Positions 50,753 to 59,327 of a stretch of DNA of 64,000 nucleotides are shown in pieces. Every line of letters starts with the position of its first letter. Positions within the stretch are counted from its first letter, which is position 1. Below the pieces are notes generated by a model, which made no database searches, had not been told where the DNA came from, and saw only the letters and a program-made list of their open reading frames with translations. Where the stretch lies: assembly GCA_022822305.1 (NCBI GenBank), contig JAJEBY010000010.1, positions 62,001-126,000 on the forward strand, read 5' to 3'. This DNA is from Anaerolineae bacterium. Lineage in GTDB: Bacteria; Chloroflexota; Anaerolineae; Aggregatilineales; Phototrophicaceae. Made by a program: the position numbers and the translations under genes.

Positions 50753-51370
50753 CTAGGGCAGGGGGTAACCCATGTCGCGCAGCGCCGCCCGCACCGCCGT
50801 TATCGGCAGACCGACAACGTTGCTGTAGCTGCCTTCAATGCGCGCAACAGGATGAAAGGCCTCGTTTTGGATGGCGTAGGCGCCGGCTTTGTCGAAGGGA
50901 TCGCCGCTGCTGATATAGCGCTCGATTTCTTCATCGCTGTAGGCGCGCATGTGCACGGTCGTCGTTTCGTGGCGCGTGATGACGCGCGGGTCATAATTCT
51001 TGCGATCCTTGCGCAAGAGCGTGAACGCCGTGATCACCTGATGCGGACGCTCGCGCAGCTGTATTAGCATGCGGCGGGCATCGGCGGCATCGCGCGGCTT
51101 GCCCAGAAGCTCCGCTTTTGCGTCATCGGCGACCGCATCGGCGCTGAGCAGCACGATGGTATCCGCGGACAAGATCAACCCAGTTTCGTCGGCGAGCGGG
51201 GCGGCGACCGCGTCCGCTTTTTCCCGGCTGAGGCGGCGCGCGTAGTCGATGGCAGGTTCGTCCGCGCGGCGGGATTCGTCAATCCGCGGCTTGATGATGT
51301 CGAATGCCAAGCCCAGCTCAGTGAGCAGCTGTTGACGGCGCGGCGAGGACGAAGCGAGAATCAGGCGCAT
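50753..51370 (-). CDS. maf: Maf-family nucleotide pyrophosphatase
   Basis: A 205-residue Maf protein, a house-cleaning pyrophosphatase for non-canonical or specific nucleoside triphosphates. Seen: S-S-S-P-R-R (7-12), S-A-D-T-I-V (catalytic Asp), L-G-K-P-R-D, and the late A-G-A-Y-A-I-Q motif. The start at 51370 gives the usual short N-terminus; earlier in-frame ATGs at 51385 and upstream add only a few residues. The subtype (YhdE, YceF) is not assigned. Confidence 0.9.
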   Translation of the reverse strand: MRLILASSSPRRQQLLTELGLAFDIIKPRIDESRRADEPAIDYARRLSREKADAVAAPLADETGLILSADTIVLLSADAVADDAKAELLGKPRDAADARRMLIQLRERPHQVITAFTLLRKDRKNYDPRVITRHETTTVHMRAYSDEEIERYISSGDPFDKAGAYAIQNEAFHPVARIEGSYSNVVGLPITAVRAALRDMGYPLP

Positions 51371-51496
51371 GGCATTGGCTTTCATCAGTGCGGGACTGAA
51401 GGGCATTGTACCAGCGCGCCGCAAATTGCCGGGCTGCGAAAAAGTAAGAAGCGCGTAAAATCGAGCGGCGCGCGCATTGAATACCTGGAAATTCCG

Positions 51497-51515
51497 TTAT
51501 ACTGTTTAGTATAAT
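51497..51515. promoter_or_regulatory. Palindrome over a TATAAT box before the BI-1 gene
   Basis: TTATACT (51497-51503), four bases, then AGTATAA (51508-51514) form a perfect inverted repeat. The TATAAT at 51510-51515 lies in its right arm, and the left arm carries a TATACT. It is 133 bases before the BI-1/YccA ATG. The dyad could be an operator overlapping the promoter or simply two overlapping -10 boxes. Confidence 0.45.
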
Positions 51516-51647
51516 GCTGGGATAGTGTGCGCAGAATCGCGAACAACCGGCCGCTCGGCGGCAGCGACAAGGACTGCCGCGCGCTCACAAGATAGCAGAC
51601 TCGCTTGGCTGCCGCGCTTGGCAGCCTGATGAGAAAGGGAAGCAAAG

Positions 51648-52367
51648 ATGAACTTTCGTAACGACAGCATGGTAATCGGCGCGCCCCAGAAGGCGAAGAT
51701 GCCGCTTGACGGCGTGCAGCTAAACGCTGTCATGCGCAATGTCTATGGCTGGATGACGATGGGCTTGGGCATCACGGCCTTCGTCTCGATCTTGCTCAGC
51801 GCGACCGGGTTCTACCCCTCGCAGATGATGTTCTTCATCGTGATCATCGCGCAACTGGGCATCGTGCTCGGATTGAGCGCGATGATGCCGAAGCTCTCGC
51901 CGACTAATGCCGGCCTGCTCTTCTTCACCTATTCGGCGCTGACGGGCGTGACCTTCTCGATCATTTTCCTGATTTATCCGATCGGTTCGATCGCGGCGGC
52001 CTTCCTGAGCACGGCCGGGGTCTTCGGCGCCATGACGCTGGTGGGATTGACAACCAAGACCGATCTCAGCCAATACAGCACCTACTTTATGATGGGCTTG
52101 ATCGGGCTGTTCATCGCCATAATCGTCAACATGTTCCTGGGCAGCGCCTTCATCGATTACGTGATCAGCATCGCCGGCGTATTGATCTTCACGGCATTGA
52201 CCGCCTACGATACGCAGCGCATCGCCAATATGGCGGCTGATCCGCGTTTTCAGTTGAATCCCGATGAAACATTGAAATTCAGCGTGATGGCGGCATTGAC
52301 GCTGTATCTGGACTTCATCAACCTGTTCTGGTTCATGCTGCGGTTGTTCGGCGGCGGCCGGGATTAG
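51648..52367 (+). CDS. Bax inhibitor-1 / YccA family membrane protein
   Basis: A 239-residue protein with seven hydrophobic helices. The family pattern is visible: V-Y-G-W-M-T-M-G-L-G-I-T-A, Y-S-A-L-T-G-V-T-F-S, T-A-L-T-A-Y-D-T-Q-R-I, and the C-terminal A-L-T-L-Y-L-D-F-I-N-L-F. Members act as membrane proteins that regulate calcium leak or FtsH-type proteolysis in bacteria; which applies here is unknown. AAGGGAAGC lies before the ATG. Confidence 0.92.
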   Translation: MNFRNDSMVIGAPQKAKMPLDGVQLNAVMRNVYGWMTMGLGITAFVSILLSATGFYPSQMMFFIVIIAQLGIVLGLSAMMPKLSPTNAGLLFFTYSALTGVTFSIIFLIYPIGSIAAAFLSTAGVFGAMTLVGLTTKTDLSQYSTYFMMGLIGLFIAIIVNMFLGSAFIDYVISIAGVLIFTALTAYDTQRIANMAADPRFQLNPDETLKFSVMAALTLYLDFINLFWFMLRLFGGGRD

Positions 52368-52398
52368 CTGCGGGAATCATACCAACGCTGTTTATGTT

Positions 52399-52476
52399 CG
52401 GGCGACCAATTCGGTCGCCCTTACATTTGGATGCGATAGCGATTTGTATTTGGGGGCGACTCAGAGAGTCGCCCGT
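52399..52476. repeat. Two B repeats between BI-1 and MFS genes
   Basis: Palindromes at 52399-52424 (CGGGCGACC then GGTCGCCC) and 52452-52476 (GGGGGCGACTC then GAGTCGCCC) lie 27 bases apart in the convergent gap. Either could fold as a stem at the end of the flanking transcripts. Confidence 0.75.
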
Positions 52477-52498
52477 ATGATTTTTCGCGATATTGCAT

Positions 52499-53731
52499 TC
52501 AGGCCGGCGGCTTGGCTTTGCGCTTGCGGTAGCTGAGCAGGACGAAGCTGGCGAAGAAGCCCGATGCAGCCCACAGCAGGAAGGGCGCATGCAGCCCGAA
52601 GGCGCTGAGCAAATTGCCGACCGGCGGCGTGATTGAAGCGCCGAGGTTCTGCAGCATGGCGCCGAAGCCCAAGGCCATGCCCATCATGCTCATCTGCAGG
52701 CCGTCTACTTCGGTGATCGACGCGCCCTTCAGCCCCATGAAGCTATCAAAGCAAACGCCGGCGACAACCATCGCCAACATCACCGGCCAGAACGCGTCCC
52801 CGGCGAAATACATCATGAGCGTGCCGATGGCCATCATAGTGGTGCCGAAGGCCATCACCAGACGGCGGTTGCCCAGCCGATCCGAGAGATGTGATATCGG
52901 CACCACGCCAATCAGGCTGGCGAGGAAGAATACGGTGATGGCGGTATCGGCGTCGACGGCATTCCAACCGATCTCGCGCAAGTAAGTCGGCACATAACCG
53001 CTGAGGCCACGCATCAATCCCAAGACGCCGAAGGTGGCCAAGGCGATGACCCAAAGCTCGCGGAAGCGCGTGACGTAACGCAGGTTGCCCAGGAAGCTCT
53101 TGAGGTTGGGAAGTTTGGAACTCCCGCGGTCTTCTGGCGGATGCAGGATGGCCCAGGCGATGGCGAGCGCGATTGAACAGGCGCCGACGAAGAGCAGCAC
53201 CGCGCGCCATCCGCCCAGCATCGGGGACAACACCGTCGCGCCGAAGCGCGAGCCCAGCATCAAACCGGTGGCGAACCCGGCCGACATTACGCCGCTGGCA
53301 AAACCCAGCTGCCCGGATGGGAACCATTCGCGATTCAGCTTGACGAAGTTCATCGGCAGTACCGGCTGTACCGTGCCGAAGAGAAATGATGTGATGAATA
53401 GCGACCAGAAGTCGACGGCGAAACCACGCAGCGCGCCGAAGATGCCGGCTGCCAGGCAGAGCGCAACCAGCGACCGTCTAGTGCCGAAGGCATCGATAAA
53501 GGTCCCGCCCATCAGCGCCGTGACGATGCCCATGGCCGTTCCCGTGCCCCAGATCACGCCAATTTGCACCAGGTCGAGATTGAGCTCGGCCGCGATTTCG
53601 CTGAAGAGCACGGACAGCGCCGTAGACGGAAAGCCGATGGTGATGAAGCCGGACAGGCTCACCATCGCCAGTATCACCCAGCGATAGGACGAGCTATGGC
53701 GTTGGCTCTGATCGAGCGGGGTCTTGATCAA
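52499..53731 (-). CDS. MFS transporter
   Basis: A 410-residue major-facilitator protein with 12 hydrophobic helices. The loop between helices 2 and 3 is G-G-T-F-I-D-A-F-G-T-R-R-S, and the later copy is S-D-R-L-G-N-R-R. It resembles the nitrate/organic-anion or oxalate-formate branch, but the substrate is not predictable. The start is TTG at 53731; no ATG lies nearby in frame, and the next internal Met would remove the first helix. Confidence 0.85.
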   Translation of the reverse strand: MIKTPLDQSQRHSSSYRWVILAMVSLSGFITIGFPSTALSVLFSEIAAELNLDLVQIGVIWGTGTAMGIVTALMGGTFIDAFGTRRSLVALCLAAGIFGALRGFAVDFWSLFITSFLFGTVQPVLPMNFVKLNREWFPSGQLGFASGVMSAGFATGLMLGSRFGATVLSPMLGGWRAVLLFVGACSIALAIAWAILHPPEDRGSSKLPNLKSFLGNLRYVTRFRELWVIALATFGVLGLMRGLSGYVPTYLREIGWNAVDADTAITVFFLASLIGVVPISHLSDRLGNRRLVMAFGTTMMAIGTLMMYFAGDAFWPVMLAMVVAGVCFDSFMGLKGASITEVDGLQMSMMGMALGFGAMLQNLGASITPPVGNLLSAFGLHAPFLLWAASGFFASFVLLSYRKRKAKPPA

Positions 53732-53860
53732 CGGATGCGCTCTGGTCGGGCTTGCAGACGATGCGTCAATGGTAAAGCATTGGCGGCTAATAACAAGACG
53801 CAGGCGGATCCGGCGCGCAACCGAAGAACGTCTGGATTTTCAAACTGAGATTCCATGATG

Positions 53861-53888
53861 TTGTCAATAAGGCTTTTGCTCTTATAAT
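53861..53888 (+). promoter_or_regulatory. Promoter for the M20 amidohydrolase gene
   Basis: TTGTCA (53861-53866), a 16-base spacer and TATAAT (53883-53888), 38 bases before the GTG start. Confidence 0.65.
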
Positions 53889-53926
53889 TCAGCTTACTGC
53901 ATTAACGATACATTAATGGTGATTGT

Positions 53927-55171
53927 GTGGCGCAGCCAAACTTGGAATTGACAATCAACAGCGAGCGCTTGCGGGCGGACTTCGACGCGCTGGCGGAGAT
54001 CGGCGCGACCATGGGCGGTGGCGTTTCGCGCTTGGCGCTTTCCAACGAAGACTTAGCCGCTCGCTCCTGGTTCGCGGATCGCATTGAGGAAGCCGGCTTG
54101 CTGGTCAAAGACGATGAAGTCGGCAATTTGAGCGGCGTACTGAGCAGCGACGACGCCGATGCCAAGACCTTGATGATGGGCTCGCATTTGGATACGGTGC
54201 CCAACGGCGGGCGCTACGACGGCGCCATCGGCGTATTGATCGCGCTGGAATGTCTGCGGCGCGTCAAGGAGGCCGGCATCAAGCCCAAGTCGCATTTGGA
54301 GGCGATTAACTTCACCGATGAAGAAGGCACCTGGAAGTCGCTTTTGGGCAGCAACGGCGTGATCGGCAAGATTTCCGCCGATGACATCAGCGATTCCATT
54401 CACGCCAACGGCGCCTTCCGCGCGGCGCTGTTTCGAGCGGGCATTCAACCGGCGGAGATCTATCGCGCTCGTCGCGACCCGGAGACGATCCTGGGTTATC
54501 TCGAGGTGCATATCGAGCAGGGCAAGCGCTTGCACGAATGCGGGCATGAGCTGGGCATCGTGGATTGGATTGTCGGCCGCACCACTTATGATGTGACCTT
54601 TTTCGGTGAGGCGGCGCACGCCGGCACCACCACAGCGGAAGAACGCCGCGACGCCTTGCAAGGGGCCGCGGCGTTTATTATTTCGGCGCATAAGCTGATC
54701 ACGCAGGAATTCCCGCGCGGGGTGGTCAATTGCGGGCATGTCAGCGCCAAGCCCGAGTCCTACAATGTCGTGCCGTCGGAGGCGTCGCTGCGCATGGAAT
54801 TCCGGCATCCGGAGGCGGATACGCTGCAGGATATGGAAGCGCGTTTGATCCGCCTGACGCAGGATTGCGCGCGCGACTATCGGCTGTCGGTGGGTACGCA
54901 GCGCGTTTTGCATCGAGAGCCGGAGCAGATGTCGCCGGAATTCGTGCGCGAATTCGAACGCGCCTGCCGCGCGGCAAATGTCCGTTGCATGTCCGTGGCC
55001 AGCTACTCCGGCCATAACGCCCAAATCATGAATCAGATGGCGCCCGCGGGCATGATCTTCTTGCCATCGGTGGATGGTATCAGCCATAATCCCAAAGAAT
55101 ACACCGAGTGGCGTCATGTGGAGATCGGCGCCAATGTTCTGCTGCGAACGGTGTTGCAGCTGACCGCGTGA
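53927..55171 (+). CDS. M20-family amidohydrolase (carbamoylase / allantoate amidohydrolase type)
   Basis: A 414-residue zinc-dependent amidase. Metal-site motifs: G-S-H87-L-D89-T-V-P-N-G-G-R-Y-D98-G and T-D-E132-E133-G-T, then H-I-E-Q-G-K-R-L-H and a late S-G-H-N-A-Q. The order is that of the hydantoinase/carbamoylase (HyuC/AllC) group, which hydrolyses N-carbamoyl amino acids or ureido acids. No hydantoinase or allantoinase gene is next to it, so the substrate is open. It starts with GTG and has a good promoter. Confidence 0.9.
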   Translation: MAQPNLELTINSERLRADFDALAEIGATMGGGVSRLALSNEDLAARSWFADRIEEAGLLVKDDEVGNLSGVLSSDDADAKTLMMGSHLDTVPNGGRYDGAIGVLIALECLRRVKEAGIKPKSHLEAINFTDEEGTWKSLLGSNGVIGKISADDISDSIHANGAFRAALFRAGIQPAEIYRARRDPETILGYLEVHIEQGKRLHECGHELGIVDWIVGRTTYDVTFFGEAAHAGTTTAEERRDALQGAAAFIISAHKLITQEFPRGVVNCGHVSAKPESYNVVPSEASLRMEFRHPEADTLQDMEARLIRLTQDCARDYRLSVGTQRVLHREPEQMSPEFVREFERACRAANVRCMSVASYSGHNAQIMNQMAPAGMIFLPSVDGISHNPKEYTEWRHVEIGANVLLRTVLQLTA

Positions 55172-55223
55172 AGTTGTTCTGGACTGCGCGCCAATCCTGC
55201 GCTTTTCCGCCCACAAAGTCGGA

Positions 55224-55251
55224 TGTAGGGGCGATTCAACGAGTCGCCCGC
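55224..55251 (+). repeat. Repeat family B copy between M20 and YedY-like genes
   Basis: TGTAGGGGCGATTC then GAGTCGCCC, a B palindrome with a full-length left end, 52 bases after the amidohydrolase stop and 30 bases before the next start. Confidence 0.75.
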
Positions 55252-55280
55252 AAACGAGATTAATGAGACGCTGACGAAAC

Positions 55281-55907
55281 ATGAAACTGCTGAACAGGCG
55301 CGAGAAAGAACGGGAGATGCGGGCGGCCGGACGCTTGCCGGATGGTCAATCGCTGACGGAGAAGTTCCCGGTCTTGACCTATGGCCCGACACCGACATTT
55401 GACCCGGCGACCTGGGATCTGCGGGTTTTCGGCGAGGTCGAAGAAGAACGGCGCTGGACCTGGGAGGAATTTCTGCGCTTGCCCCGGGACACGATCACGG
55501 TTGATATCCACTGCGTCACGCGCTGGAGCAAATTCGACACCACTTGGGAAGGCGTGATGTTCCGCGACTTCGCGCGCGAGCTCAAGCTGAAGCCGACGGC
55601 GCGATATGTGATCGCGCATTGCGAATTCGGTTACACCACCAATTTGCCGCTGGACGTCATGCTGGATGACGATGTGATGCTGGCTTGCAAATACGAGGGC
55701 CACTGGCTGAAAGCGCGGGAATGGATGGATCACGGCGGTCCACTGCGTACGGTGGTGCCCAAGCGCTACTTCTGGAAGAGCGCCAAGTTCCTGCGCGCGC
55801 TGGAATTCAGCGCTGAGGATAAACCCGGCTTCTGGGAACGAGGCGGCTATCACAACGACGGCGACTTCTGGAAGCAGCAGCGCTTCCAGCGGCGCGGCAT
55901 TTTCTAA
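55281..55907 (+). CDS. YedY/MsrP-like molybdopterin oxidoreductase (sulfite-oxidase fold)
   Basis: A 208-residue catalytic domain of the sulfite-oxidase family. The molybdenum-ligating cysteine is C78 in [16 protein letters not shown]-x-V-V-P is represented by [11 protein letters not shown], then W-K-S-A-K-F. There is no signal peptide and no haem domain, so it is the short cytoplasmic-type family member. The substrate is unknown. Its last 66 bases, coding [15 protein letters not shown], are repeated twice downstream. Confidence 0.88.
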   Translation: MKLLNRREKEREMRAAGRLPDGQSLTEKFPVLTYGPTPTFDPATWDLRVFGEVEEERRWTWEEFLRLPRDTITVDIHCVTRWSKFDTTWEGVMFRDFARELKLKPTARYVIAHCEFGYTTNLPLDVMLDDDVMLACKYEGHWLKAREWMDHGGPLRTVVPKRYFWKSAKFLRALEFSAEDKPGFWERGGYHNDGDFWKQQRFQRRGIF

Positions 55908-56234
55908 AGCGGCTACTCCAGAATACACTTCAAATTGGCCCAGAGGACAAACCGGGTTATGGGAAGTCCGCCCCCCGTTGAGCGGGGGGACCGAGGGGGG
56001 ACCAGGCGGTTATCATAACGACGGCGACTTCTGGAAACAGCAGCGCTTTCAGCGGCGCGGCATTTTCTAGAGCGGCTAGCTCCAGAATACACTTCAAATT
56101 GGCCCAGAGGACAAACCGGGTTATGGGAAGTCCGCCCACCGTTGAGCGGGGGGACCGAGGGGGGACCAGGGTGGTTATCATAACGACGGCGACTTCTGGA
56201 AACAGCAGCGCTTCCAGCGACGCGGAATCGGCTA
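55842..56234 (+). repeat. Triplicated 3' end of the YedY-like gene with inserted C elements
   Basis: The DNA coding [14 protein letters not shown] occurs at 55842, 56005 and 56170, that is, with periods of 163 and 165 bases. Copies two and three have no upstream gene but keep a preceding piece reading E-D-K-P-G-Y-G, like E-D-K-P-G-F-W in the gene. Between these two pieces each downstream copy carries a GC-rich C element (55967-56003 and 56131-56167) that splits the coding sequence. Confidence 0.85.
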
Positions 56235-56448
56235 GTTGTCCCGATTTGCAAAGCTCTCCGCCATTTGACATAATCGCGCCCACTTGTAGCTTAAGAAGCG
56301 TTGAATTGGCGCCGGTGAGCGCCCGGCGCACATCCGATTTATGGCGGACAAGACAGACGAGCAGCGGTCCGGCACGTAACCGAAAAGTGATCAGAAATGG
56401 TGGCAGCGCAAGATTACCAGGGCCGTCGGGTGTCTTGTTGGTACTTTC
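55908..56448. other. Region of duplicated gene ends
   Basis: Apart from the duplicated gene ends described for 55842-56234, the remaining 200 bases (56235-56448) hold nothing recognisable. The frame of the next gene stays open upstream to about 56380 without a usual start codon, so an N-terminal extension of that protein may lie here. Confidence 0.5.
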
Positions 56449-57945
56449 GTGACGATCTTCACTGGCGTCATCGTTGTGCCAATTGGCCAAGAAGTGTTTA
56501 GGTCCTTCAACGAATCCGCCGCGGGTATCCTAACGGGCGACATCCAAATCCAAGGCGAAATCCAGTTGGAGCTGGTGACTCAGGATATTGCCGCTTCAGC
56601 GGCGGATACGCCCCAAGCCACCGATGCTCGAAGAGCGGAGTTGTCAGCCTCCCCAACGCCGACGGATATTGATACCTGCGTTATGGCACCGCCTCCTCGG
56701 CTCCAGCCTGGCGATGCGGCGATGCAAATCGGCGCGGAAAACATCCGCATGCGCGATGCGCCTGGATTAGGGACGGAGGAAATCGGCAGGATCCCGCGGC
56801 AAGAGCAAGTCCACGTGGTGAACGGACCAAGATGCGCGGATGGTTTCCACTGGTTCAAGGTGGTCTCGGAAGACAACCGGCAAGGCTGGGTGGCGGAAGC
56901 GGACAATACGGGCGCGAAAGAATATTGGCTGGTCAAGGTTGTCATCAATACCGATACACCGGCGCCGACCACGACTCCCACAGACGCGCCCACCGCGACA
57001 AACACTGACACTCCCGCGCCTACCGCCACCTTCACCGCTACGCCGACAGAGTCTGGCGCGCCTGCAGCGAGCGACACGCCCACCGCCGCAAATGCCGACA
57101 CCCCTGACCCGACCGATGCGACGGTTCCGACCGATTCGCCCGGCGCAACCTTCACAGACACATCCGCGCCCACTGATCAGCCAACCGCCACATCCACCTT
57201 CACTCCGACCGACACACCTACAGCCACATTTACTCCCACGCCGACCTGGACCGACACACCTACAGCCACATTTACTTCCACGCCGACCTGGACCGACACA
57301 GCGACAGCTACATTTACAGCCACATCCACGCCGACCGACACACCAACAGCCACATCCACGGACACGCCAACCGACACGCCGACAGCCACGAATACGCCGG
57401 CGCCGTGCCAGTTCACGCCTCCGCCGCAATTGGCGCCCGGAGACAGCGCGCTTCAGCTTGGCGCGTCATTCATAAATTTGCGCAGGGAGCCGGGTCTGAA
57501 CGCACGCGTGATCACTAGAATCAGGCGCAACGATCGCGTCGATATCGTCGCTAGGCGACAGTGCGTTGACGAACTCTATTGGTACCAGGTTGTGACCAAT
57601 CGTGGCCATCAGGGTTGGGTGGCGGAAGCCGACAACGGAGCGCTCGTCTATTGGCTGGTATTGGCGGCGGATGACACGGCATGCGCGCTCGAACCTCGGT
57701 TCGCGCCCGGGGACACGGCTAACAGCAAGCCGGGACGAGCGCTCAATGTTCGTGTCGCACCCCATGTCTCCGCCGACGAGACCGACCGCGATATTGAAGG
57801 CGGCGAAAGCGTTGAGGTGCTGGGAGGACCGGTATGCGCCGACTCCTACATCTGGTACCGGGTGCGCAACGAAGCGCTGGGCATTGCTGGTTGGGTGGCG
57901 GAAGGCGGCGCCAGCGGCTACTGGTTCTATGCGCCCGAGCGCTAA
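56449..57945 (+). CDS. Membrane-anchored protein with three SH3 domains and Thr/Pro linker
   Basis: A 498-residue protein. A short hydrophobic N-terminus (1-15) may be part of a membrane helix. SH3-like domains lie at about 85-165, 325-410 and 412-495, each with the G-W-V-A-E motif. Between the first two runs a Thr/Pro/Asp/Ala linker of about 155 residues. A GTG at 56449 is the first standard start, but the open frame upstream reads basic residues then V-G-C-L-V-G-T-F, which would complete a membrane helix; the true start may therefore be an unusual codon. The role is probably cell-surface binding. Confidence 0.7.
   Translation: MTIFTGVIVVPIGQEVFRSFNESAAGILTGDIQIQGEIQLELVTQDIAASAADTPQATDARRAELSASPTPTDIDTCVMAPPPRLQPGDAAMQIGAENIRMRDAPGLGTEEIGRIPRQEQVHVVNGPRCADGFHWFKVVSEDNRQGWVAEADNTGAKEYWLVKVVINTDTPAPTTTPTDAPTATNTDTPAPTATFTATPTESGAPAASDTPTAANADTPDPTDATVPTDSPGATFTDTSAPTDQPTATSTFTPTDTPTATFTPTPTWTDTPTATFTSTPTWTDTATATFTATSTPTDTPTATSTDTPTDTPTATNTPAPCQFTPPPQLAPGDSALQLGASFINLRREPGLNARVITRIRRNDRVDIVARRQCVDELYWYQVVTNRGHQGWVAEADNGALVYWLVLAADDTACALEPRFAPGDTANSKPGRALNVRVAPHVSADETDRDIEGGESVEVLGGPVCADSYIWYRVRNEALGIAGWVAEGGASGYWFYAPER
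57207..57332 (+). repeat. Tandem 42-bp repeats in the Thr/Pro linker
   Basis: Three copies of a 42-base unit (14 codons, starting with GACCGACACA) at 57207, 57249 and 57291 code for T-P-T-W-T-D-T-P-T-A-T-F. The repeat keeps the frame and explains the low complexity of the linker; length variation between strains is likely. Confidence 0.8.
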
Positions 57946-58098
57946 GCGCCGCGCGCTCAATCGCGACTATGGTCGATCTTCAGGCCTGTCGCTCTCCCCT
58001 CATCTGAAACAGGAAATGAAATTCTGAATCTACCCGCGCCCTGTGTTATCATCTAGCCACGCGTTGATCGAACCAGGCAGAAAGCGGGGCGAATCACC

Positions 58099-59199
58099 AT
58101 GCAAATGAAAGCCGCAATTCTCGAAAAAGCGAATACACCCTTCCGCATCGAAACCGTGGAATTGGATCCGCCAAAAGCCGGCGAAGTGCGGGTCAAGGTG
58201 GCGGCCGCCGGCGTCTGCCACAGCGACTGGCATGTGGTGGAAGGCTTGTCTTATTTCCCCATGCCCATCATCTGTGGCCACGAGGGCGCCGGCGTGGTGG
58301 AAGCGGTCGGCGATGGCGTCACGCGCGTGCAGCCCGGGGATCATGTGACCCTCAGCTTCCGAGCGGATTGCGGCGAATGCTTCTATTGCCAGAACGACAA
58401 ATCCGTCTTGTGCGAGACCTTTGCCGATGCGCTGAAATCCGGCAAGCTGGTCGATGGGACGACGCGCATATCCTGGCGCGGCGAGCCCGTCTACATCATG
58501 ACCGGCTTGGGATGTTTCGCTGAATACGTGGTGATTCCACAACAAGCCTGCGTGCCGATTCGGAAGGATGTCCCGTTGGAAGTGGCCGCCTTGGTCGGCT
58601 GCGCGGTATCGACCGGCGTCGGCGCGGCTTGGTATACGGCTGGCGTTCGCCCGGGCGAAAGCGTCGTGGTATTCGGCGCGGGCGGCATCGGCCTGAACAT
58701 CATCCAGGGGGCGAAGCTGGTGGGCGCTTATCCCATCATCGCCGTCGATGTCAACAGCAACAAGATGGAGCTGGCGCGCGAATTTGGCGCCACGCACGCG
58801 CTGTATTCTGACGATACGGCGATTAGAGAAATCCAGTCGCTCACCGCCGGACGCGGCGCCGATCACGCCTTCGAGTCGGTGGGCATGACATCGCTGCAGG
58901 AAACCGCGCTCGAGGCGACGCGCCCGGGCGGGACGCTGACGCTGGTCGGCTTGACGCCCGTGGGCGCCAGCACCAACCTGCCCGGCTCCATCATCACGCG
59001 CACGGAGAAAGTAGTCCGCGGCAGCTTCTATGGCTCGGTGAATACATCGCGAGATTTCCCCAAGTTTTTGGACCTGTATCTGGCCGGCCAGCTGAAGCTG
59101 GAGGAGCTGGTGACGCGGCGCTGGGCGCTGGAAGAGATCAACGAAGCCTACGCGGAAATGCTGACCGGCGACGTGGCGCGCGGCGTAATTGTATTTTGA
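58099..59199 (+). CDS. Zinc-dependent alcohol dehydrogenase, copy 1
   Basis: A 366-residue medium-chain dehydrogenase of the class III (formaldehyde dehydrogenase-like) pattern. Catalytic zinc site C40 and H61-E62 with G-V-C-H-S-D; structural zinc cysteines C91, C94, C97 and C105; the third catalytic-zinc cysteine in L-V-G-C-A-V-S-T-G-V-G; NAD loop G-A-G-G-I-G-L-N-I-I-Q-G-A. Substrate unknown. The preceding 100 bases lack a clear promoter. A paralogue follows 128 bases later. Confidence 0.9.
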   Translation: MQMKAAILEKANTPFRIETVELDPPKAGEVRVKVAAAGVCHSDWHVVEGLSYFPMPIICGHEGAGVVEAVGDGVTRVQPGDHVTLSFRADCGECFYCQNDKSVLCETFADALKSGKLVDGTTRISWRGEPVYIMTGLGCFAEYVVIPQQACVPIRKDVPLEVAALVGCAVSTGVGAAWYTAGVRPGESVVVFGAGGIGLNIIQGAKLVGAYPIIAVDVNSNKMELAREFGATHALYSDDTAIREIQSLTAGRGADHAFESVGMTSLQETALEATRPGGTLTLVGLTPVGASTNLPGSIITRTEKVVRGSFYGSVNTSRDFPKFLDLYLAGQLKLEELVTRRWALEEINEAYAEMLTGDVARGVIVF

Positions 59200-59260
59200 T
59201 GGTGGGCAACCCCACTACAATTTTGCGCGGCGGCGGGCGACCTGATAGGTCGCCCCTACA
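59104..59260 (+). repeat. Direct repeat: 3' end of ADH copy 1 plus B element
   Basis: Bases 59104-59192 are identical to 60333-60421 in the second ADH gene. Similarity continues past both stops through GCGGGCAAC and TTTTGCGCGGCGGCGGGCGACC into a B palindrome (59234-59260 and 60463-60489). The duplication therefore includes the intergenic repeat. Confidence 0.85.
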
Positions 59261-59281
59261 TTTTCAAATATTGACGAAACG

Positions 59282-59308
59282 TGTAGGGGCGTTTCGCTGA
59301 AACGCCCA
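59282..59308 (+). repeat. Repeat family B copy before ADH copy 2
   Basis: TGTAGGGGCGTTTC then GAAACGCCC, 19 bases upstream of the second ADH ATG, facing the B element at 59234-59260. Confidence 0.75.
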
Positions 59309-59327
59309 CGTGGGAAAGGCCAGCACC

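Noticed and set aside
56099..56452. A 117-codon plus-strand open frame before the SH3 gene
   Set aside because: It crosses the duplicated YedY-like gene ends and a C element in the wrong frame; no start signal or domain.
57207..57332. Regular 42-base repeats considered as a CRISPR array
   Set aside because: There are no unique spacers; the repeats are contiguous, in frame and code for a Thr/Pro linker.
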